From Agarophyton chilense (Eukaryota; Rhodophyta; Florideophyceae; Gracilariales; Gracilariaceae): DNA of 64,000 bases. The stretch is taken from NCBI GenBank assembly GCA_030374765.1, contig JARGXX010000028.1, positions 806,001 through 870,000 of the forward strand, written 5' to 3'. The notes under the pieces were generated by a model, which saw nothing but the letters and a program-made list of their open reading frames with translations, did not search any database and was not told where the DNA came from. The stretch's first letter is position 1. Each line of letters begins with the position of its first letter. The position numbers and the translations under genes are program-made. Below, in pieces: positions 1 to 10,899 of this stretch.

Positions 1-400
1 TTGAGGTATCTTACAGGCGACATGTGGACGGGTCGACCTCAGGTGGACTCATGTAGATTATTGATTTATTTTAATAAGTGTAATTGATTAGCATTACAGT
101 GCCAGGGAGATCTCAGCGCCTCGCCAGTACTATTTACTTGGCTCGAGTGACGCTTCTCCCTTAGAGTACGGTAGGCACCGTTAGGATACTAAAGAACCCC
201 CTTTGGTATATTAGTTCCACCCTTTGGTCTGAAAGTCATCGTTCCCGTAGCTCCAACCTGTAAGACTACGCATTAAACGCCAGCCCATTGCACCAACTAC
301 TCTGGGAGTGCCGCCGTCAAGGATTCGAGCCTTAGGACCCGCCTTACCACGCTACCACCGTTCGAGACCCGTACGCCGACCCAACAGTCATTGCGTTATA
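1..400 (+). repeat. Gypsy-1 5' LTR (truncated by window edge)
   Basis: It aligns with 8457-8846 and with the reverse complement of 57990-58404. The complete LTR begins TGTAAGCC and ends GCGTTACA, a short inverted TGTAA/TTACA terminus. This copy ends in TTATA, one transition away. It keeps a stretch of about 27 bp near 181-207 that the 3' LTR has lost. Confidence 0.9.
321..357 (-). promoter_or_regulatory. tRNA-like A/B-box pair antisense in the 5' LTR
   Basis: On the minus strand TGGTAGCGTGG (347-357) resembles a Pol III A box (TGGCNNAGTGG, 9 of 11), and GGCTCGAATCC (321-331) resembles a B box (GGTTCGANNCC). The same pair occurs in the other two LTRs of this family. The spacing is too short for a complete tRNA: the anticodon arm is missing. 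Confidence 0.4.
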
Positions 401-403
401 TTT

Positions 404-420
404 TGGTCTTCCGACTTAGA
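404..420 (+). other. Candidate gypsy-1 primer-binding site
   Basis: The sequence begins TGG three bases after the 5' LTR, the usual start of a site complementary to a tRNA 3' CCA end. I could not assign the tRNA. Confidence 0.35.
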
Positions 421-680
421 AACCTTCGGAATAACTGAAAGGACCACTGGAACGAAGAAATATCCGGATCATAACCTTTGGTTTAATTCCCCAACAGACC
501 AGAAGTACAGAAGCAACGGCCATTATTGATGCAGGAAACAAACCCAACTGACCCAACCTTAGGACTCCCACGGCAGAAATAACTGCCACTGCAACGCCGA
601 CGATGTCGCCTGAACCTTAGGTTGATAATGTTAGCGACTGCAGGAGCAAAAGAAGCCAGCCACAAGGAGTACTGACTCAC

Positions 681-2736
681 ATGGAAGACCCTGAAAGGAT
701 TCGCCGAGAACCCACGGTAGCAGCGCGTTTACGAGAACGTCTCACCAGGGCCCTCTCTAGGCCAGGAACACCACAAGGAGAACCCGGTAAGACCGAAGGA
801 ATTAGAGAGAATATTCCCGCCGGACTTGTCGACCTTCTCTGGCACCGTCTCCGTGAGCTCTGCTCAGCCCATGTGGATTCCATTGTGGACATGCGACTCG
901 CCACGGCGATCACTGACCATACGGATTACCTCGATACGCGAATCGTCCCCAAGGTAATTGAGTCTGAGCTCTTCTTAGACTCCCTCATCCAGGCCGTTCA
1001 AGGAGCAGTCACCAGCCAGTCAAGAAACACGGTCCCTAGGACCACTCCACAAGTCAACCTTCCGGCTTCAGTATGGCAAATCCCTACAGAATCCCCAAGA
1101 GCGGCGGCGTTATCCGCCCCTCGCCGGGATTACCATCAGTAGAACCCCATGGTGGGACAATCTAGGAGCAGAAGAGAAGCTCCGCGTCTAGATGAGAGAC
1201 AGGTTGCGCATCAGGAGAACCCAAGGGAGGGACAAGCAAGGAGCAGAAGAGAAGCTCCGCGTCTAGAAGAGAGACTGCTTTCCCCACCCGACAGATAATA
1301 TGAGGTACAGCGACCTCAGCGCTCCATCGGATCTGATAGAGAGATCGATCCTTGATGTTCTTACTCCGCTGGAGAGAAAAGAAGCAACCGTAAGAGAAAG
1401 ACAAAAAGAAGTAGCAAAAGATGAGACCATTCGGACACGAGTGATTCTGAACTCGGCCTCGACCGAAACGACCGACTCGGAAGTGGATGAGGCTGTCGTT
1501 CGAGGCCTCAGACCACTGACAACAACCAACGAACTTTTCCTCAAGGTTCTAGACTATCGGAAGTACCGGCTGGCCGACATTTCCGCAAAATATTCTAGTT
1601 CGGTGGCTCGCAGAGTCGCTAAATGGGCCAAACGGATGCATCCAACCATTACGGACAAGTTCTCGGGTTCCGATCCCATTGCTGTCCTTAGGTTTCTCAG
1701 TTCATTCCGTGCGGCCTGCGATTAGAATGGTGTCCACGAGGGCGCCGCTCTGTACCTTTTCCAATTCTTTCTTACAGGACAGGCGCGTGAACTAGTGGTT
1801 TCGAAGATATCTGGCACAATTGACCTCGTGGATGCTCAAGACCGTGAGCTGCTCAGGCCATATTCTTAGGTTCTTCATTACCTCTTGGAATCTTACGCCC
1901 CGGATGAAGTTATAATGGATGCCCACCAGGAAGTCATGTCCTTTAGGCAGAGCTCCAACATGACCGAATCGGCTTTCTCAGACTACCTATAAAAGAAGGC
2001 TTACCGATGTGGAAACGTTTTCTTCGAAGGAATGCTTAAACGCCACCTCATCACGGAAGTGCTCCCTGCCATCCGGACACATGTACGAAATTACCACACG
2101 AAAAACCCGCAATACTCCTTCCGAAGGCTCGTTACCTACGCCAAGGGTTATGGAAAAACCTACAGGGCATCCAGGCGCAACGCTGATATAACCAGAAGCC
2201 ACGCAACTCTATTGCATTAACTCAACCAAGCCCATTTGGTTAGCTCCACGGAGTCAGACATTGATGCAGCACTCCAATACGCCGACTCGGGAGATGTCCT
2301 CGCGGTCAATTTCAGTGCTCCTCCGTCCGGGCTCCCATCAGATACCTACCAGGGAACTACAGCGACCATTGGACCCCCCAAACCCAATTATTTCCCCTTT
2401 CCGCCCCGCAAGGACGTTTTTGTTCGCTCCCCAAGGCCTTGCTTCCTCTGAGTTTCCGTGACACAACCTTGTGACTGTACGAGTTACCTGCCTGAGGACG
2501 CACGCAGAAGCCTCCTAGCCCTAAGGGAAGAGAGTTACCGAGTGCGGAGATCCGAAGGATTGTTTAACAGGGCACAGCAAAGAACCACAGAAACCCCTGG
2601 AAGCTCACGCTATGCCACGCCTCCGGATACTCCGATCAAAGCCCCCCAAGTCCACGCCATTGTAGATCCTACGGATGGCCCCGTGGAAGAACCATATCCT
2701 CAGGACGAAACGGAAACCCAATCGGAAAACTCCTAG
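681..2736 (+). pseudogene. gag: Gypsy-1 gag (broken)
   Basis: Gag would form the cytoplasmic particle that packages element RNA. ORF pieces at 681-1142, 1300-1725 and 2032-2736, together with an uninitiated frame from about 1728, read as one protein: a charged N-terminus, a middle part with gag-like phrases such as FFLTGQAREL and ESYAPDEVIMDA, and a hydrophilic Pro/Thr-rich C-terminus. In-frame stops occur near 1867, 1990, 2218 and 2449. No zinc knuckle is visible. A 75-bp direct duplication (about 1150-1300) lies between the first two pieces. The gag assignment rests on position between the LTR and protease, and on composition. Confidence 0.65.
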
Positions 2737-2786
2737 AAAAACGACTCCAGGAAAATCCTCCCTCTTTAGGCCCCTGCCTCAACCAA

Positions 2787-3689
2787 GTGGACGTTCATAA
2801 ACCAAAGAGCTCCTCACCTCCGAATACGAACCACCCACAATGGACCACTCAGGATGAATCACAATTGGAACACAGTAATGACCTCGTCTGTATCCTCAGG
2901 AAAGAGAACTACAAAGTTCGAATAATCATAGGACTTCGTTCCAACAACTGTCGACGGAGCACAGCTGTATTGGAGACAAGCGCTGGTCCCAACTTGGTCC
3001 ATCCTAAGCTGCTCCAACTGGGGTGGCAAGATTTCGTTCAGGCAAGGAATACCCCAAGGATTACCGATGCATCACGTAAACCAATGGAAATCAAAAGGAA
3101 AGTACCTCTTTACCTCCAGGCAGGACAATTCAAAGTCCGCACGTGGTTTACTGTATGCCCTGACTTGGGCGTTGAGGCAATCCTAGAGACCTCCTTTATC
3201 AACCGATACATAAAGGCCATTTATCCAGGCCTTACGAAAGTTGCGTTCTACCGCGCATCTTCCATCTCCATAACTGGTTCCGCCCCGAGGCCAGAAGCTA
3301 ACCGCAAGCAAACGGTTGTCTCCGAAAACACGAAGTCCAATAAGGTTCCCCTGTCATAGGCCATAACGATACCGCCAATGACCCAAATCGCTGTATCGGT
3401 CCATTCCCAGTCCTCAGGTCTCGTAACGATTCAGAACCACCCGAAAACAGTTCTGAAGCACCTTACCTTGATGGCGAACGGAGTAATGGACATCCACCCC
3501 AACATGTCCTTTTTGGTCACAAGCAGCAACTTCCGAGATAAACCCGTGCGGTTACCTAAAGGTACAGTGAATGGTATCACTCTACACGCGCCAGTGGCCA
3601 CTATGGAGGACCAAATGGATAACCTTGCGAAGCCAACTCCCGACGAGAACGTCGACTCTTGGGAGGGGACAGTCGCTATCGGCGCATAA
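2787..3689 (+). pseudogene. Gypsy-1 protease region
   Basis: The ORFs at 2787-3359 and 3378-3689 lie between gag and RT. The first holds AVLETSAGPNLV followed by a beta-rich stretch (GVEAILETSFINRY). This is the retropepsin layout, where LDTGAGPNLV is expected; the catalytic Asp is replaced by Glu and the loop Gly by Ser, so this copy should be inactive. A stop separates the two ORFs. The second reads as the protease-RT linker typical of gypsy elements. Confidence 0.7.
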
Positions 3690-5075
3690 TTGGAATCCTA
3701 TAGGCCCCAGGTACTTGATCTCCTCAGGTAACACCAGGCCATTTTGTCAGGTAGATTGGGCAAAATCAGAGCCACCACACACCGCATTGACCTTCAGGAT
3801 GACGCTAGACCATAGTTCCAGCACCCGTACCGTACCGGCCTTAAAGGTAGGGAAATTGTCGCCGACAAGATGGACAAGATGCGCAAAGCTCAAGTCATAG
3901 AGCCGGCGCCTCCGAACCAATCCGAATGGGCAAGTCTTCTTGTCCTCGTGGCGAAGAAAGATGGATCAGTCAGGTTCTGTGTGAACTACAGGAAGCTGAA
4001 CGCAGTATCCAAGAGAGACTGATACCCGATACCCCACATGGATGACTGTCTGGATTCCTTAGGCGAATCTATCGTATTTACCACACTGGACGCAAAAACT
4101 GGATATTGGCAAATCCCTTTGGTCGAAGATGCGAGAGCGCTGACCACCTTTACCACCCATAAATGTCTGTTCAGATTTACTCGTATGCCCTTTGGTTTGA
4201 AGAATGCCCCAGCAACCTTCCAACGGGTAATGGACATCAGAGTGTCCTGAGTCAAATGCAAGTTCGCCCTGGTCTAATTTGATGACGTCATAATCTTCTC
4301 ACGGATCGTAAAGGAACACCTTTGCCACGTGAAGAAGGTGCGAACAATCCTACAGGACGCTGGAGTAACACTGAAACTCTGCAAATGCGCCTTTTTCCAG
4401 GTCTCAGTGGACTCTCTCGGTTACGTCGTTCTCCCAGGAAAGCTAAAGGTGGCCACATGGACCACAAATGCGATTCGCCAGGCTAAGCCTCCTAGGACCC
4501 ACACGGAACTACGATGCTTCCTGGGCTTTTGCAACGTTTACCGACGGTTCGTCCAACGGTTTTCCAAGATCTCGGTCCCTCTCAACGCCATGCTGAAGAA
4601 GGGAACACCTTCGGAGTTCGAAGCCCTTACCGGCGACCAGTACGAGGCATTTCATACACTAAAGGACAAATATCTGAACCCACCAATATTTGCCTTACCA
4701 AAGCCCAATAGGTCTTTCGTCCTGGACACAGATGCCTCTGATGTCCAAGTGGGTTGTGCACTGCTACAGGAGCAGGAGTCACCGAAGGACTATCGACCTA
4801 TTGGCTACTGGAGCAGAACGCTCACCATCGCGGAGCGAAACTACAGTACGACCGAAAAGGAATGTATAGCAATCGTATGGTCCGTATTGACACTCCGTCC
4901 GTACCTCGAGGGAACCAGGTTTACCATTAGGACAGATCATGATTCACTCCGCTGGTTACTCAATATGACGGATGCAGCGAGTCGCCTCGCTAGGTGCCGC
5001 CTCAGGCTTTCCGAATATGACTATGAGATAACCTATAGGCCAGGCATCATGCACCAGGCAGCAGATGCCCTCTAG
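3690..5075 (+). pseudogene. Gypsy-1 reverse transcriptase and RNase H
   Basis: RT is recognisable from LLVLVAKKDGSVRFCVNYRKLN, then YPIPHMDDCLDSLG, FTTLDAKTGYWQIPL and RMPFGLKNAPATFQR. The YxDD box appears as FDDVIIFS near 4281, in a shifted frame. The thumb and connection region (LRCFLGFCNVYRRFV) leads to RNase H: FVLDTDASDVQVG, YSTTEKECIAIVW and IRTDHDSLRWLL. The order and length suit Ty3/gypsy. A TGA at 4020-4022 stands where RDRYPIP would be expected, and the frame breaks around 4248-4330. It would copy element RNA into DNA within particles if intact. Confidence 0.93.
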
Positions 5076-5108
5076 CGAATCATTACTGACGGAACTGATG
5101 ACACTCCA

Positions 5109-7106
5109 TTGGACGACCTAACTACCACCCCCCTTACAGATGATGGACCTCAGGACAATACGGAAATAGATGACCTTATGGGTAAGGTGCAATCGGAGGA
5201 TCCTGAGTTAAAGAAGAACGAAGTATACCTATTGGACTGGGAGACAGTACCGCCCAAGTCGGCATCACCTCAAGTTAATGCGATGGCCCCGGAGGAAAAA
5301 CAACTCCTCCCTATAACTATTGAAAAACTCCTACAGGCGCAGGTCGAAGACGAATGCTGCAAGGAAACAGTCCAATTGGTAGGAACCCCAGGATGCCCGT
5401 TCGACTATGACCGATTTGGACTACTATGTCGCCGCTTACCGCTGGATAGCGCACTCCAACGGGTAGTACCAACTTTGTTAAGGACGCGATTCCTATATCT
5501 TGCCCATTTCCCCTGCTTGGCTAGACATCCCGGAGGCCGACGAATGTACCAGACCCTAAGGAGGTTCTTCTACTGGCCACTAATGGCGCAGGACCTATGG
5601 CAAACCGTCGGGAACTGTGCGTCGTGCGCACCGATCTGAGGGTCTCGCGCCAACCATCAGGCCAAATTGAAGCTCTTCCCCGCCGCAGGTCCGATGGAAT
5701 TTGTCGCAATGGATATACTTGGGCCCTTGCCTAAGTCTTCCCATGGGAAACGGTTTGTTTTGGATATAACCGAAAGGTTTACCAAACTTACCCGAGCCCT
5801 ACCTCTAGGGAAGACAAAAGCCACGGATGTCGCCACGGCCTTCTTGTCCCACTGAGTATATCCATATGGCATGCCGCTATACCTATTTATGGATAACGTC
5901 AGCCAGTTTGTATCCAAATTCTTCTCGCATGTCTGTACTACCTTAGGTATCAAACATGTGACCACCACCGCGTACCACCCTCAAACCAATGGCCAAGCCA
6001 AACGCTTCAACCGCACCCTTCTGAACTGATTGGAACACTACGTATCGGAGCACCAATTGGACTGGGACGACTACGTTGAGCCACTGGTTTAAGCCTACAA
6101 CACGCAGGTGCACGCTTCCACGGGGACAACACCGTTCGACTTCACGCTAACGAGAGCGCCGCCGCCGATAGCCGTTGACCTTCAGGAATCGATCATACCC
6201 CAGGACATAACCGAAGGAATGACCCCGACCCAGGCGAAGCGCTACTCTCGCCAACGCATCGACTGCATTATCCAATCGGCCAGAACTGTACTAACCATAG
6301 CCCAACGGCGCTACAAGGTCAATTTTGACAAAGAAGCTGGGAATACACCGACCTTTGGGAAAGGAGACCTGGTTTACCTGGATTGGTCACCGAAGGACAG
6401 TGAGGAACTCGAGAACACTACGAGGAAGATCTTACCCCGCTCTACGGGACCATACAAAGTCCTTAAGGCCAATGAACACACCATCACGTTACTCTTTGAA
6501 GGCCTACAGGACACCGTGTCTATTGACCGCGTGACACGAGCTCCCAGTTCATCCGGACCACCAAAGTCCCAGCCCCCTGGCCCAACGAAAGCACCACGAC
6601 CCCAGGTCGACGCTCAAATCCCCGCACCCCCTAAGGCAGTTCCCGAGGACTCGACTAGCCCCACGGACACGATGGTCAATGCCAACTACTATGAACCATC
6701 GCTCCCAACGGACTCCGATGGATTCGCCCCTCTGGACCACACTCTCCTTCCAGAGGATGAACATCAACCGGAATATGTAGTTGAGCGCATCATCTCCGCC
6801 GGTCGAAAAGAATACGGAACTATGCGCTATCGCGTCCGTTGGTTCGGCAACACACCTGAGGAAGATACTTGGCAAGAGCCTCAAACCATTCCGGCTAATT
6901 CTATCGCCCGATATTCGCGCAAAATCAGCCACTCGGAGCGCGGCCTTCAGGAGGGGGCAACCATTGTTCCGAATAATCCGACCATTGGTCCGAATAATCC
7001 CAAAACGCCTCCCAAACCGCCTCTCGACACGACGATTCGCCGGAGCACGACGGTTTGTCGTAGCTCCCGCTTCAGTGAACAAGGTCTGTCCTTCGGAGAC
7101 ACCTGA
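5109..7106 (+). pseudogene. Gypsy-1 integrase with chromodomain
   Basis: The integrase zinc-binding region is seen as HFPCLARHPGGRRMY and NCASC (HHCC type, 5500-5635). The catalytic core follows: VAMDILGPLPKS (first Asp), LFMDNVSQFVSKF (second Asp) and YHPQTNGQAKRFNRT, where the usual catalytic Glu is Lys. A GPY/F-type module (STGPYKVLKANEHTITL) precedes a Pro-rich linker. TGA stops at 5637-5639, 5853-5855 and 6027-6029 and a TAA near 6090 disrupt it. Integrase would insert cDNA into nuclear chromatin; the chromodomain would guide it. Confidence 0.9.
6771..6918 (+). other. Chromodomain of the gypsy-1 integrase
   Basis: EYVVERIISAGRKEYGTMRY followed by RVRWFGNTPEEDTWQEPQTI has the chromodomain pattern, with aromatic residues Y, W and W in cage positions. 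It sits at the integrase C-terminus, as in chromoviruses. Confidence 0.85.
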
Positions 7107-7312
7107 GGTAGACCAGAGACGCTTTCAAGATTGGATGCCGTCCTGGGGCACCCACATTTCAGATACGAGAAAGACCTTTGGAAAGCACAAGCACTACTTT
7201 ATTTAACTTATTCGAGTAACTAACAGAGGCCTAACAGCCCTCGGCATGACCTCAAGGTTCGCAGAAACGCTCCGAACACCAGCAGGACTCACTGAGGCGG
7301 CGCAGGAGTAAC

Positions 7313-7799
7313 TCATTCGTTCTCATTGGAACCTGCAGGAGCAAAACCAGGACTAGAGTCACCCGAGGAACCAACTGGACCATCAGAACCGGCATAAGCG
7401 AGCCGAGCACGCTTCTTCGGCGGAGATTCACCTGAGGAACTATTGTCACCATCGGAAGCCTCCCGGTCACTCAAATTTCGACCATACCGGGCATCCAATT
7501 CGGCAGTAACCCTTTGGAACATTGCCTGCGTATTCTGCTGCAGGAGATTGACCATAGCGGTCTTCAGATCCTGACCCTGTTGGATAACCGTGGCGTAGCG
7601 CACCGAGCGACGCGCCCAGGGGTAAGCTTCCCTATGGACTGTCGCAATGTCCATCGAAGCAGTAATAAAAACGGGACGGCAGAATTGCATGATGTACATC
7701 CCGCGTATTTCGTCCGATGGTGTGGTCATAGCAGTCCCCGGGGCGCTCTTTAGCTACTTAGTATCCAGAGGAGCTCCCCGCTTGGTTGGTCGAAGCCAT
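7313..7799 (-). CDS. Antisense ORF between pol and 3' LTR of gypsy-1
   Basis: A 138-codon ORF (7729-7313) lies on the strand opposite pol, after the pol stop and before the 3' LTR. Its N-terminal half reads like a folded domain (VHREAYPWARRSVRYATVIQ). Its C-terminal half is acidic and Ser/Gly-rich with a basic PPKKRARL patch resembling a nuclear localisation signal. An upstream ATG at 7799 (MASTNQAGSSSGY) in another frame, ending in TAA, may be the original start, with a frameshift between. Antisense ORFs at this position are known in some plant gypsy elements. I see no homologue; function unknown. Confidence 0.4.
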
Positions 7800-8080
7800 G
7801 GTGCCGCTGCCCACAGGTTGGTCTGCTGAGAAATGGATATGAAAGCCGACGAAAGCCACATAGTCCGGAGGAAGAATGGCATATCCGACGGGCTTATAAG
7901 GCGATCGCGGCATCGCGCGCGACCAATGGAGGAATACCGCGACGGGAAGAAGGAAAGATGAAACCGAATCGGGCAGGATGACTGACGTGACCTTGAATGG
8001 ATGGAGCGCGCACCGTGGTTCACGGCGGACGACGCGGGGAGGGTCGCCAAAGGAATATCGAAGGATAGGAAAAGTGGCAA

Positions 8081-8456
8081 GGAACCCCCCCCCGGTGCGC
8101 GTACAGTACCTTAGGTGAACTAATTGTCAACCTGGCGCCAAATGTGAGTTCTTACGCACTGGTACCCCCAAGGATGGTGGCGATGCGACGCCCGGTCGCG
8201 CCCACTGGTAACAAGAGCAACTAACCCCCGGTTTGGTCATAAGACCCGGACATGTCGGGCACGGAATCGCTCGTGTCCAGGCCATTAGGACGCTGAGGAT
8301 CACGACGTTCCGGCCCCGAAGGCAAGATTGGAGGCTCACTCATAGGTCTAACTAGAGCCAGAACCCCAGGAAGGTCTGAGGCAATTTGGACTTTGCCGTG
8401 ACGGTCTAATCCTAAGGAAAGAGATATGTGAAGGAGCGGTGAAAGCGGTTGAGCCC
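8081..8456. other. Non-coding 3' internal region of gypsy-1
   Basis: There is no convincing ORF. A C-run is present near 8087-8095. The expected polypurine tract just before the LTR at 8457 is poor (GAAAGCGGTTGAGCCC). Confidence 0.5.
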
Positions 8457-8846
8457 TGTAAGCCGCCGGGCCCTGAGGTATCTTACAAGAGACACGTGGA
8501 CGTGTCGACCTCAGGTGGACTCATGTAGACTTTTAATTTACTTTTATTAGTGTAATAGATTATCATTACAGTGCCAGGGAGATCTCAGCGCCTCGCCAGT
8601 ACTATTTACTTGGCTCGAGTGACGCTCCTCCCTTAGAGTACGGCCCCTTTGGTATATTAGTTCCACCCTTCGTTCTTCAAGCCATCGTTTCCGTAGCTCC
8701 AACCCGTTAGACTATGCAGTAAACGCCAGCCCAATGCACCAAGTACTCTGGAAGTGCCACCGTCAAGGATTCGAACCTTAGGACCCGCTTTACCACGCTA
8801 CCACCGGTCGAGACCGGTACGCTGACCCAACAGTCATTGCGGTACA
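8457..8846 (+). repeat. Gypsy-1 3' LTR
   Basis: It begins TGTAAGCCGCCGGGCCC and ends GCGGTACA. It matches 1-400 over its length but lacks about 27 bp corresponding to 181-207. The many substitutions between the two LTRs mean the insertion is not recent. Confidence 0.92.
8767..8803 (-). promoter_or_regulatory. tRNA-like A/B-box pair antisense in the 3' LTR
   Basis: The minus strand carries TGGTAGCGTGG (8793-8803) and a perfect Pol III B box GGTTCGAATCC (8767-8777), the latter flanked by a short T-arm-like stem (TAAGG/CCTTG). This is the best-preserved of the three copies. No terminator-like T run was checked downstream. Confidence 0.45.
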
Positions 8847-9922
8847 GACACCTCAACATTCGACGCAGCCACATCGTCGCCAACACACCAGGCATCAAAA
8901 ACGGACGTGTCACGGTGAACTACATTCTGCAAGGGCTTGTACGGCGCGAACGCTTTGGACAGTGTGCAATATGCATGGTGCTGGATTCGCCACCGAACAC
9001 CGTCAAGGACACGCAAAACCATTTAGAGCAATATGCAAGCCTCCTTGGACAACAAAATACACCTCTCACACCATCACTCATCCCACCGCAACATACACCA
9101 CGGTAAGATTTACAGCACAGCGATGGCCGTAGACCTTTCCGTGGGCGTGAACGTGACCGTTATGGAGGATCTAGCAATAAAAGCCTGCACAACGCCATAC
9201 AGGAGTTGAACAAGAATAAAGACGCGCTACACACGAGTCGTGGAGGTCGAGGACGTTCCAGAACTACTGCAAAACAAACCACCAACAACCCGGAAGCCAT
9301 ATCAGAAGAGATCCTGAATGCAATGAAAGCTCTCGACAACCTACCTCAGCAGGCAGTCGATAAGGACCAGCAGTATACGTACACTCTTGACTCAGCCGCA
9401 CATCCCTCCAATATCGCCCACAACACAAGCGATGTGACTGACTTGCCATTACCACTCACCACATCGACCGCGGCACCATCCCCTTTACAGACCCGGAAGA
9501 AGGGAACCGTGCGGATGATCATTGACACGGGGACAAGCATAAAACTCCCTACCTTTATCAACAAGGACATTCAAAGCAATCTCCTATCAGTACGTTCCAT
9601 AGCAAAACGTCTTGGCCCGGTTATCTTCACACCACAATCTGCGTACATCCTTAGCCAAACAGTACCAATAAAACTCCTTGGCACTGCCTCCTGGAACAAT
9701 AATTCCTACACACTCAACCTTCAACATCCAACCGGAGCAGACAAATTAACACAGTCACAAACATCCCAAACCTTCATACCACTTCACCACAAGAAACCAC
9801 AAAACCTCCCGGCGCCCCTGACGACAACGCGAAAAGGACCACTAACACGCCGTTCAACTCCCAGCTCTCGACCAACATTCAAACCCACACCTCTGGCCTT
9901 CACCCAGACCCACGATCCATAG
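8847..9922 (+). pseudogene. gag: Copia-1 gag C-terminus and protease
   Basis: From 8847 the frame of the 8837-9106 ORF is gag-like (NILQ-type helices, VNYILQGLV) and ends in a stop. A basic GRERDRYGGSS stretch follows near 9140. The ORF 9206-9922 contains YTLDSAAHPSNI at the protease active-site position, and NLLSVRSIAKRLGPVIFT, the conserved stretch after copia proteases. The catalytic triplet reads D-S-A rather than D-S/T-G. A Pro/Thr-rich tail precedes integrase. Confidence 0.75.
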
Positions 9923-9939
9923 GAAGATAAGGAGCCAAC

Positions 9940-10880
9940 CAATACAGCCCTCCACAGAGGGCACCTAATACTGAACCACGCCCGCCCCGCCACAGCTACT
10001 CTCGAAAATGGCCTCTAAGAACATCATCCAAACTCCTCAGCTAAAGGCAATCAGCAGGAAGAAACTATCGTATAGCGGATGCATGCAAGGGCGCATAAAA
10101 CGAAAACCACATCCCAAAACGCAACACACATATCAAATGGGAAAGGTAATCACCTCCGACGTATGCAGTCCTATGCCACGACAATCCACAAAGGGCACAG
10201 ATACTTTACCATGTTCATATAACTTCACAGTCGCTATGTACTATTACACTTTAGTCGAACACGCAAAGGAATTCACAAGATCTTCCCATTCATAATCCAA
10301 TTCTTCCCCAACGCAACCGGCAAAACTCCCGCAGTATTCCTGTCCGATAATGCGAAAGAGTTTCTCAGCAACGCTCATAAACAACAAATGCAAAATCAAG
10401 GCACCATGCAACACACAACGACCGCGAACACTCCTCAACAAAACTCCATAGCCGATAGAATCAACCAGACACTGTGCTCAGCAGCGCGTGCCGACCTCAT
10501 TCATAGTCGCATGAGCGACGAGTTCTGGGAAGATGCGATCAAGGACGCCGCCTTTGAATAAAACATAACCCCGCACAACAGAACCGGAAAGACATCATAC
10601 GAAGCCCTGCTAGACTCAAAAACGCAACCAACCAAACTCTTCGCGTTCGCACAGATAAAATACGCTCTGATGCCTGTCAACACAACCAAACAAACAAAAC
10701 TCGACAGCAGAGGAATAACATGTCGATACATGTACGGCGTCAAGCCAAACAATATCATGGGCATGGCAATCGGCACCGGCACGTACATGCAAATCCCAGC
10801 ATCAAATGTCCACCCATACGACCGCAGTGATGAACCCATAGCGACGCAGTCAAAGGCATTTAAATCACATTTACATCACC
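9940..10880 (+). pseudogene. Copia-1 integrase
   Basis: The GAG-pre/zinc region (HARPATATLENGL) is degenerate. The core shows VITSDVCSPMPRQSTKG, the later VFLSDNAKEFLSN and NTPQQNSIADRINQT. These are the three catalytic blocks of a copia integrase; the third has Asp (IAD) where the family has Glu. IKYALMPVNTTKQTKLDSRG is the usual post-integrase 'F/G' stretch. Stops occur at about 10231 and 10558-10560. Confidence 0.8.
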
Positions 10881-10899
10881 CCACACCCCATGCCATCAC

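Larger units (their letters stand above)
1..8846 (+). mobile_element. Gypsy-1: chromodomain Ty3/gypsy retrotransposon, decayed
   Basis: LTRs flank a gag-protease-RT-RNase H-integrase-chromodomain series on the plus strand, the order of Ty3/gypsy chromoviruses. The 5' LTR lacks its first 16 bases because the window starts inside it. The coding region is broken by frameshifts and stops, several of them TGA where the family would have Arg. The 3' LTR is followed at 8847 by gag of another element (copia-1), so gypsy-1 inserted into that gag; the upstream target duplication lies outside the window. A solo LTR of the same family is at 57990-58404. Confidence 0.93.

Noticed and set aside
7754-8080. 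108-codon minus ORF before the gypsy-1 3' LTR
   Set aside because: Basic, low-complexity composition and no continuity with the antisense ORF frame; likely chance.
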